From: an uncultured Clostridia bacterium
Lineage (GTDB): Bacteria > Bacillota > Clostridia > Peptostreptococcales > Anaerovoracaceae
NCBI GenBank assembly: GCA_937900415.1
Contig: CALCEY010000005.1
Coordinates: 62,001-126,000, forward strand
Direction of reading: 5' to 3'
Length of the DNA: 64,000 nucleotides
In this document: piece after piece, positions 58,571 to 64,000 of the stretch
How positions within the stretch are numbered: position 1 is the first letter of the stretch
Layout: each line of letters starts with the position of its first letter
Program-made: the position numbers and the translations under genes
Notes under the pieces: generated by a model
What the model was told of the DNA's origin: nothing
Database searches by the model: none
What the model saw: only the letters and a program-made list of their open reading frames with translations

Positions 58571-58620
58571 AATATTTTTTCAAGGTAATTTCACACAGAA
58601 ATACTCTTTTTCATAGAATA
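58571..58620 (+). promoter_or_regulatory. Candidate sigma-E promoter of the cotJ operon
   Basis: GAATATT (58571-58577) matches the sigma-E -35 consensus and CACACAGA (58593-58600), 15 bp on, is a partial -10. A better isolated -10, CATAGAAT, lies at 58613-58620. cotJ is mother-cell, sigma-E expressed in Bacillus. The exact site is uncertain. Confidence 0.35.
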
Positions 58621-58656
58621 AAATATAATCTACTACAAAAAGAAGGGAGTATTATC

Positions 58657-58968
58657 TTGATTAGAGATCCTTATATCGGCATGCCTATAATCATAGACAC
58701 AGACTCTGAAAAGCTTTGCTGCTCCGGCTGCGGAAATAATTCATGCTGCGGAAACAATTCCGGCGGCAATGGAAATTCCGGGATAATCACACCTGACGAT
58801 ACGCCTCTCGGAGCTTTTGACAACATGTATCTCGGAAATCTTCCCTTAGCCATGTGTTATGTTCCTAATCAGCAATGGAATACAACTTATCCGCTGGATA
58901 AAGGGCTTGTCAGGGGAACAATTTTCCCCGAACTTGATTTACCGTTTAAGGGAGGTGCGTCCAGATGA
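58657..58968 (+). CDS. cotJA: Spore coat-associated protein CotJA
   Basis: A 103-residue protein starting at TTG 58657, with AAGGGAG 7 nt upstream. The C-terminal half is standard CotJA: PLGAFDNMYLGNLPLAMCYVPNQQWNTTYPLDKGL and GTIFPELDLPF. The N-terminal half carries a Cys/Gly/Asn-rich insert (LCCSGCGNNSCCGNN), unusual for the family. It overlaps cotJB by 4 bp. Confidence 0.88.
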   Translation: MIRDPYIGMPIIIDTDSEKLCCSGCGNNSCCGNNSGGNGNSGIITPDDTPLGAFDNMYLGNLPLAMCYVPNQQWNTTYPLDKGLVRGTIFPELDLPFKGGASR

Positions 58969-59213
58969 GCAGAGAAAATCTGATGAGTTTGATACAGCAA
59001 GCCGGTTTTGCCTTGACAGACGCCAATCTTTTTTTAGATTCCCATCCTCAGAACAAGATGGCGTTAGATTACTTCGCCGACATGCAAAAACAATATATCC
59101 AGCTTCAGGCTGAATACGAAACAATATACGGCCCTCTCACGGCCTTTGATACTAACACAGAACAAGGCTGGTCCTGGATTCAGGCTCCATGGCCTTGGGA
59201 ACTGGAGGCATAA
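58965..59213 (+). CDS. cotJB: Spore coat protein CotJB
   Basis: An 82-residue protein (MSRENLMSLIQQAGFALTDANLFLDSHP, then an ALDYFADMQKQYIQLQAEYE segment, and WSWIQAPWPWE) that matches CotJB along its length. In Bacillus it is needed for CotJC assembly into the coat. It sits between cotJA and cotJC with a 4-bp overlap and a 3-bp gap. Confidence 0.9.
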   Translation: MSRENLMSLIQQAGFALTDANLFLDSHPQNKMALDYFADMQKQYIQLQAEYETIYGPLTAFDTNTEQGWSWIQAPWPWELEA

Positions 59214-59216
59214 ACC

Positions 59217-59639
59217 ATGTGGATGTATGAAAGACGACTTGAATACCCTATTAAAATAAAAAATCCTAATCCTGCACTGGCCAAATTTATAATAAGCCAG
59301 TATGGAGGTCCGCATGGCGAACTTGGTGCATCACTTCGCTATCTTTCGCAAAGGGTATCAATGCCTTTTCGTCAGGTAGCTGGAATTTTAAACGATATAG
59401 GTACCGAAGAACTGGCTCATCTGGAGATGGTATGTACAATAGTCCACCAACTGACCAGAGACATGACTATCGAACAGATAAAGGCGGCTGGGTTTGAAGA
59501 CTATTTCGTTGACCATACCGCCGGAGTATATCCTCAGGCAGCCTCCGGAATGCCTTTCAGCACCAGCACACTCTCAGTTACAGGCGACGCCATAGCTGAT
59601 ATTCAAGAGGATATGGCAGCGGATGGTACGACTGCGTAA
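59217..59639 (+). pseudogene. cotJC: CotJC manganese-catalase-like protein, 3'-truncated
   Basis: The frame starts as normal CotJC (MWMYERRLEYPIKI, GGPHGELGASLRYLSQR, GTEELAHLEMVCTIVHQL) but ends at residue 140, in DIADIQEDMAADGTTA-like sequence. CotJC of B. subtilis is about 189 residues and continues through EDIAAEEKARATYQWL. The missing segment carries the later metal ligands (Glu and His) of the dimanganese centre, so enzyme activity is unlikely. No remnant of the tail was found in the other frames downstream. The CRISPR array begins 58 bp later. Confidence 0.8.
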
Positions 59640-59697
59640 GAACAAATATACATTTCCAAGAGGGCGTAAAAGCTCTTAATGTGAATGTGCGCGGCAC

Positions 59698-60262
59698 TTT
59701 GAAATTTTTTACAAAATTACACTACTCTCAAACTCTTTCCCGTAGTTTTACTGCGTCTTTCTAGTTTTAATCCCTTACAAAATTACACTACTATCAAACA
59801 TCAGGAGGTTTTATATGGTTACAAAAAACGTTTTAATCCCTTACAAAATTACACTACTATCAAACAGAATACTCAGATTCGGTTGAATAGTACCCGTTTT
59901 AATCCCTTACAAAATTACACTACTATCAAACTGTTATGTCCTTGAAGACTTTTGGGTCAAAGGTTTTAATCCCTTACAAAATTACACTACTATCAAACTA
60001 TCCACCTTTTCTCTCCTCTCCGAAAGAAGTTTTAATCCCTTACAAAATTACACTACTATCAAACCTCATTTTGGCTGTCCTCGATTTTTTTTAAGTTTTA
60101 ATCCCTTACAAAATTACACTACTATCAAACCAACACATATTTTACCATTCTCGCAACTTGGTTTTAATCCCTTACAAAATTACACTACTATCAAACCATA
60201 AGCGATTTCAATGATTCCGCGCTTTTGTTTTAATCCCTTACAAAATTACACTACTATCAAAC
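59698..60262 (-). CRISPR. CRISPR array, type II-A, 8 perfect repeats and 1 degenerate terminal repeat
   Basis: Perfect 36-bp repeats start at 59764, 59830, 59896, 59963, 60029, 60095, 60161 and 60227, reading GTTTTAATCCCTTACAAAAT then TACACTACTATCAAAC on the plus strand. Spacers are 30 bp (one of 31). The ninth, leftmost repeat (59698-59733) keeps about 25 bases of one end and has decayed at the other, marking the trailer end. The leader is therefore on the right, next to csn2, and the array is transcribed leftwards like the cas genes; the crRNA-sense repeat begins GTTTGATAGTAGTG. Eight spacers in all. I found no match of any spacer elsewhere in this window. Confidence 0.98.
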
Positions 60263-60369
60263 CTCAAATCAACATTTGAGAAACAATACTACGAATTGTG
60301 AAAGCAGTATAAAAGGGATAATGTTTTGTATTTCATATATTATAGCTCGAAATTCAAAAGAATAACAAG
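60263..60369 (-). promoter_or_regulatory. CRISPR leader with ATTTGAG anchor
   Basis: The 107 bp between csn2 and the first repeat. In crRNA sense the leader ends ATTTGAG exactly at the repeat boundary (60263-60269), the leader-anchoring sequence shown in streptococcal type II-A systems to direct spacer insertion. A second, inverted copy (60274-60280) makes an 18-bp hairpin. TATAAT-like sequence lies at about 60340-60345 on the minus strand and is a candidate array promoter. Confidence 0.75.
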
Positions 60370-61035
60370 CTAAAACTCACATAAATCAGTATCAATCATA
60401 AATCTTCTAGTATTCCTTAATGCAGGAAATGCAGAGGCTTCCAGCAAAAGAACTTTGAAGTCATGTAAACATACGCTTTCCGCAAACGTTTCCATCTCCT
60501 CATCTGTAAAATACGACCGCATATTTACCATGATAAACAGCTTATCACGGTCGAGTTCTCGTACCAGCTCCATATATTCAAATATTTTTTCAAGCGTTTT
60601 TTTATCGCTTTCCTCAATCTCCGGTGAAAGAGCTCGGATTACAGGACCTATGGCAAGCTTTTGGCAATTGATTTCAAACGGCCAATCCTCTGAAAGCCGA
60701 GACATATGTCTTGCCAATTCGCCAAGCAATTCTCCGGTTTTTTCATAATTTTCAGGAGCCTGAGCGTTTTTTTCCAAAGAGGAATATAGCTTTGTAAGAA
60801 GCCATTTTCTGTTTATTTCAAACGGCACAAACTGTACGGTCAAGTCGGCATATTTGCTGAATTCCACCGGTCTGTCCGCAACAGATAATATACAATCGCC
60901 GTTCATACCCTCTGTCTGCATCACCATACTGTTTACCACATCAAAAAACATTTTCCTGTTTTCAATAATCAGCTCGTTGACATATCCCTCCCCGAAGCGA
61001 AGAATGTGTCCCATATTGTTGTACGCAAGTTTCAT
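60370..61035 (-). CDS. csn2: Type II-A CRISPR adaptation protein Csn2
   Basis: A 221-residue protein (MKLAYNNMGHILRFGEGYVNELIIENRKMFFDVVNSM...) with the Csn2 layout: an N-terminal strand pair, a long helical insertion and C-terminal HDFKVLLLEASAF. Csn2 forms rings around DNA ends and is needed for spacer acquisition. Its presence fixes the subtype as II-A. It overlaps cas2 by 4 bp and is last in the operon, adjoining the leader. Confidence 0.9.
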   Translation of the reverse strand: MKLAYNNMGHILRFGEGYVNELIIENRKMFFDVVNSMVMQTEGMNGDCILSVADRPVEFSKYADLTVQFVPFEINRKWLLTKLYSSLEKNAQAPENYEKTGELLGELARHMSRLSEDWPFEINCQKLAIGPVIRALSPEIEESDKKTLEKIFEYMELVRELDRDKLFIMVNMRSYFTDEEMETFAESVCLHDFKVLLLEASAFPALRNTRRFMIDTDLCEF

Positions 61036-61352
61036 AACACGATAAGCCTTTCATCGCTGTCTATCACTTCGCTGTGATGCTCTCCTGTAATATACTCCAT
61101 TCCCGCAAACTGTTTTTCCGTAACCGTCATTACCTGAACTATTCCATCTGCTGGTCGGTTTTTCCGTATTACCTCTAAAACCGCCCTTCCCGCACTTGGA
61201 GTTAAAAGCATACGACAATAAACAGATTCCTGCATCATAAGAAATCCGTTTTTTATCAACAGTTTACGGAATTTTCTATATTCACGCTTGTTTTCAATGG
61301 TTTCCGTAGGAAGGTCAAAAAACACCAATACTCTCATAAATCTATAGCTCAT
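61032..61352 (-). CDS. cas2: CRISPR-associated endonuclease Cas2
   Basis: A 106-residue protein starting MSYRFMRVLVFFDLPTETIENKREYRKFRKLLIKNGFLM, the ferredoxin-like Cas2 fold with the conserved Asp in VFFDLPT. It forms the integration complex with Cas1. Overlaps of 4 bp join it to cas1 and csn2. Confidence 0.95.
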   Translation of the reverse strand: MSYRFMRVLVFFDLPTETIENKREYRKFRKLLIKNGFLMMQESVYCRMLLTPSAGRAVLEVIRKNRPADGIVQVMTVTEKQFAGMEYITGEHHSEVIDSDERLIVL

Positions 61353-62218
61353 AGTGAATAAAATTGAATCAGCGATAAATCGCCCTCATTTAACGCGTCA
61401 AAGACGCTTCTGCAATAGTACTTAACAGCATTCAAGACCGTTTGCTTAGTATTATTGATTACAACGGTATCATTTAATATGCCAACGATAAAATGTTTTT
61501 CTTCGCCTGACAAATCAGAGAAAGACATTGATTTCACCTTACGGTCAACTAAAATCCGAAACGGTTCCATCAAATCACAGCTCAAATTGAAATGATTAAA
61601 CATATTATCATGGAAAATGCCAAGCTGTGTCAAATATCCCTGTGCCGTAATTTCACGGTTAAACGCAGATAAAATAATGCCATATCCGTAATTGAGGGCA
61701 GCATTTGTTATATTTTCTTCGCTTCTCGTGAAATCCATTCCAAACAATGCGTTGAAATATACTTTTGCCGCATGTCCTTCTCGATTTGTTGCATCGTGCA
61801 ACTCAATTTGAGCAAGATATGAACGCAGCAGAGCTGCCTGGTCATCTTTATGCAAATCGACTAAAAAATCCGCTTGCTTACGTATCTTTTCTGCAATAAT
61901 ATCAGCCCAAACCGCACCTTTGACATCTTCGCCCCAATTAATCTGAACCTTAACTTTTCTGGAACAATCATATGAATTGAAATACGGAACAAGCTCAGAA
62001 TTGGGGTTGCGCTTAGCGTCGCAGAAAATCACCCGTATTTTCTTTTCGACCAATGCCTCCAATAAACATCCCGTCAGGGCAACTGCCGGATTTTCAATGA
62101 GCAGCACGGCGATTTCATCAAGAAATATCTTTTTGGTTTCTTCTGCACGAACCACCATGAAGCCCATCTTATAATCCAGCTTACAGCGAGATGCGATTAC
62201 AACCGTCCGCCAGCTCAT
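61349..62218 (-). CDS. cas1: CRISPR-associated integrase Cas1
   Basis: A 289-residue Cas1 of type II: N-terminal beta domain (1-90) and helical catalytic domain with metal ligands Glu147 (ATNREGHAAKVYF), His203 (LGIFHDNMFNHFNLS) and Glu218 (CDLMEPFR). It inserts protospacers at the leader end of the array. It overlaps cas9 and cas2 by 4 bp each. Confidence 0.96.
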   Translation of the reverse strand: MSWRTVVIASRCKLDYKMGFMVVRAEETKKIFLDEIAVLLIENPAVALTGCLLEALVEKKIRVIFCDAKRNPNSELVPYFNSYDCSRKVKVQINWGEDVKGAVWADIIAEKIRKQADFLVDLHKDDQAALLRSYLAQIELHDATNREGHAAKVYFNALFGMDFTRSEENITNAALNYGYGIILSAFNREITAQGYLTQLGIFHDNMFNHFNLSCDLMEPFRILVDRKVKSMSFSDLSGEEKHFIVGILNDTVVINNTKQTVLNAVKYYCRSVFDALNEGDLSLIQFYSL

Positions 62219-64000
62219 AACAGTTCAAGAAGGTTCTCGGAAACCTTTTCAAATATCCCCGAGGCAGAGCGGTCGACGATACGAACGTCGGTATAATCCT
62301 TTTTCCAGTTAGAAAGCTTCATCGACAGGCTTATTATTCCTATATTGGCCCCTTCTTTTAAATCCTTCAGATCCGCCTGCTTCATTCGGCCCAGAATACC
62401 AAGAATCTGTAAAAGGATAAAAGTCTGCTTAAAAACATCAAGGTTTTCAAAATCATCGGTATGCAGGCGCAATTTCTTTAGCAACGTATTGTTGTCAGGT
62501 CTCGTATTATAAGGCCACGATGACAGTTTTTGAATATAGAGGTTATATAATGCTGTATTGTATTTTTGGTTTACTCCATCATATTTTTCATCCGGTACGA
62601 AGTTCTTGTTCTTTTTGTACTTTTCGGAAAGCCTTTCCAGTTTCTTTATATAGACTTCATTTTCAGGAGAAGTCATGAAAGGCATCATATTCATTAAGCC
62701 GATTCTATCCGTAGAAGCTTTTCCTCTGATGCAATAGCAGGCTCCATCGAGAGACAGCATTGTGTAAACCTTGAGGACTCGCTTATTTAAAAGAATTTCA
62801 ATCTCGCTTGCTTTGCCGCCCAGTTCATCTGCAACATAGCTCAAAGCAAAAACGTCATCAGCCATAAATTTTGCCAGATGCAACAGTTTAATCGGTACCA
62901 AGCTAATCTGTGCTTTTTTCCCCTCCTTATATTTCACCAGTACAAAGCCGGAAACGGTTGCACCGTTATAGCCGCCGTAAATCTCGGTTGGTCTCCCTTT
63001 TTTCAAAGGGATCAGATCCTTTGCGGCAGAGAGCGGATTTTGGTCAAAAAACCCGCCGTTTTGTCCCGAATGTTTTAAATAGGAATACATCGTCATATGC
63101 GCAGTGTTCTTCCTTACGGCTTTAACAACACGCTCCTTGTCATGAACTCCGCTCCACACGGTTTCCCCGCCGCATATGACAGGCTGTGTGAATACGATTT
63201 CTACTTTAGCATTGTTCTTCTCGTTTATACGCCAAAACTGTCTGCTGAATTTAGAATGCCATACATTTCCTGCAACGATATTAAGGTATGCGTCCTTTGC
63301 ATGGTGCAAATCGTTGACGGTGCGGGACTTCAGCAAACCGAATTGCTGTCTGAAATCCGATACCAAGCCCGCCTTGACGTAAATTACTTCCGATGCGGGA
63401 TACAGCTCCTTCAGCATAGCTGCCGCTGCTTTTGCGGATTGTCTTGTTTCTACGAGCTGGCGATTGATAAATTCAAACTTTTCTTCCTCAGTAAAAGGTG
63501 TTGTTCTAATAAGCCTTTTAAATTTTTCGTCACTGATAAGATTCAGCTTGTTCAAGCGCTCCCAATATCTCCTCATGTTTTTTTGAATCGCAGGCGATAC
63601 GGGAAAACTGTCGCTCTTCTCGCCGTTCGCTTTGGATTCCACTAATATCTTGTTATTTATAACACTGTCATCCTTAACGAAACTGCGAGGATAGATATGT
63701 TCGATATTATATTTACCGTCGCCTGAAATCAGAGATTCGATATTGATGCTCTCTCCCGTATACAGACACTTTCCGAGCTGTATAAAATAAAGGAAAAGCT
63801 TGTCGCTTTGGATCAGATTGTTTGCCTTTTCTCCCCATTTTTCCAGCTGTTCGGTCAAGCGCCGTATATCTTCGTCTTTTATTTTTTCATAAAATTCATA
63901 AACTTGCGCAAGTCTTGTCTTCGTCCGTTTCCCTTTTTGCTCTTCACTTCCGCCCCTCGCCATCTCGATAAAAATTCGTTCGGGTGCGCAGCCCTGTACT
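62215..64000 (-). CDS. cas9: CRISPR-associated endonuclease Cas9, C-terminal part (5' end off the window)
   Basis: About 594 C-terminal residues are visible. The first ones read VQGCAPERIFIEMARGG, the RuvC-II motif with its catalytic Glu. The HNH domain follows (YNIEHIYPRSFVKDDSVINN, with the catalytic His and Asn), then RuvC-III (LHHAKDAYLNIVAG, catalytic His and Asp), then the PAM-interacting region. The open frame has internal ATG 63961-63963, but the real start lies beyond the right edge. By comparison with S. pyogenes Cas9 the whole protein should be roughly 1,300-1,350 residues. All visible active-site residues are intact. The tracrRNA was not found and may lie upstream of cas9, outside the window. 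Confidence 0.97.
   Translation of the reverse strand, partial: VQGCAPERIFIEMARGGSEEQKGKRTKTRLAQVYEFYEKIKDEDIRRLTEQLEKWGEKANNLIQSDKLFLYFIQLGKCLYTGESINIESLISGDGKYNIEHIYPRSFVKDDSVINNKILVESKANGEKSDSFPVSPAIQKNMRRYWERLNKLNLISDEKFKRLIRTTPFTEEEKFEFINRQLVETRQSAKAAAAMLKELYPASEVIYVKAGLVSDFRQQFGLLKSRTVNDLHHAKDAYLNIVAGNVWHSKFSRQFWRINEKNNAKVEIVFTQPVICGGETVWSGVHDKERVVKAVRKNTAHMTMYSYLKHSGQNGGFFDQNPLSAAKDLIPLKKGRPTEIYGGYNGATVSGFVLVKYKEGKKAQISLVPIKLLHLAKFMADDVFALSYVADELGGKASEIEILLNKRVLKVYTMLSLDGACYCIRGKASTDRIGLMNMMPFMTSPENEVYIKKLERLSEKYKKNKNFVPDEKYDGVNQKYNTALYNLYIQKLSSWPYNTRPDNNTLLKKLRLHTDDFENLDVFKQTFILLQILGILGRMKQADLKDLKEGANIGIISLSMKLSNWKKDYTDVRIVDRSASGIFEKVSENLLELL

Noticed and set aside
59698..59763. Degenerate repeat plus the next 30 bp (hairpin CGTAG-TTTTA-CTGCG) as a possible tracrRNA
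   Set aside because: The plus-strand sequence could pair with the crRNA repeat, but there is no promoter before it and no terminator before the first perfect repeat; the 30-bp length equals the other spacers and decay at one end is typical of a terminal repeat.
60263..60369. tracrRNA in the csn2-array gap
   Set aside because: No stretch shows convincing complementarity to the repeat; the ATTTGAG junction and position mark it as the leader.

Overview
The window looks like chromosome of a spore-forming, anaerobic, mid-GC Bacillota, most likely class Clostridia. The evidence is the spoIIGA-sigE-sigG cluster, a cotJ operon, Gram-positive surface proteins and lipoproteins, Clostridia-type families (GGGtGRT protein, PFL/UPF0210, DUF6873, Fe-S aldo/keto reductase) and GGAGG ribosome binding sites. 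Affiliation below class level is a guess (Anaerovoracaceae/Family XIII-like organisms would fit). No rRNA or tRNA gene was seen.

Layout. 1-1500: accessory scar with a RelBE/ParE-type toxin-antitoxin pair under a palindromic operator, and two fragments of serine recombinase(s). 1560-7495: nucleoside-type ABC transporter operon (BMP lipoprotein, ATPase, two permeases) plus a trigger-factor-like lipoprotein, with a textbook promoter and an internal terminator. 7881-16391: the most striking locus, a 2,332-residue VWA/pilin-isopeptide surface adhesin, then a ~550-bp segment bounded by 20-bp inverted repeats, then a tyrosine recombinase. This looks like a phase-variable invertible promoter. 16692-20550: GGGtGRT/Fe-S scaffold pair and a secreted 5'-nucleotidase. 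20729-24382: an ECF-type promoter, MBOAT acyltransferase, SGNH hydrolase, ECF sigma and RsiV-like anti-sigma operon, read as a lysozyme-response/polymer O-acylation unit. 24462-26867: sigG, sigE, spoIIGA with a Spo0A box. 27163-42432: housekeeping and metabolic genes (ferritin, ArsC/Spx-like, lipid kinase, M29 aminopeptidase, VanG-like Ddl, Ung, radical SAM, ACT and PFL proteins, DUF554, D-cysteine desulfhydrase, acyl-CoA ligase with an E2-like partner), with a four-copy 82-bp extragenic repeat at 32957-33274.

42590-46824: PotABCD polyamine ABC operon led by an XRE-cupin regulator. 47257-52542: AEC permease (apparently leaderless), a membrane-anchored cohesin-like protein beside a GH25 muramidase with a dockerin, an Fe-S aldo/keto reductase and a small alarmone synthetase. 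52758-58489: a second MBOAT/SGNH module inside a KdpDE-like two-component and aminotransferase/isochorismatase gene run. 58657-59639: cotJA, cotJB and a cotJC cut short by the next locus. 59698-64000: type II-A CRISPR-Cas (array of eight perfect repeats and one degenerate repeat, leader with an ATTTGAG anchor, csn2, cas2, cas1, cas9), with cas9 running off the right edge.

A theme is cell-surface adaptation: a switchable giant adhesin, two polymer O-acylation modules (one tied to an RsiV-type lysozyme sensor), a dockerin-bearing muramidase with a possible cohesin anchor, and surface proteins with unusual sorting motifs. All functions are inferred from sequence reading only; no database search was possible.
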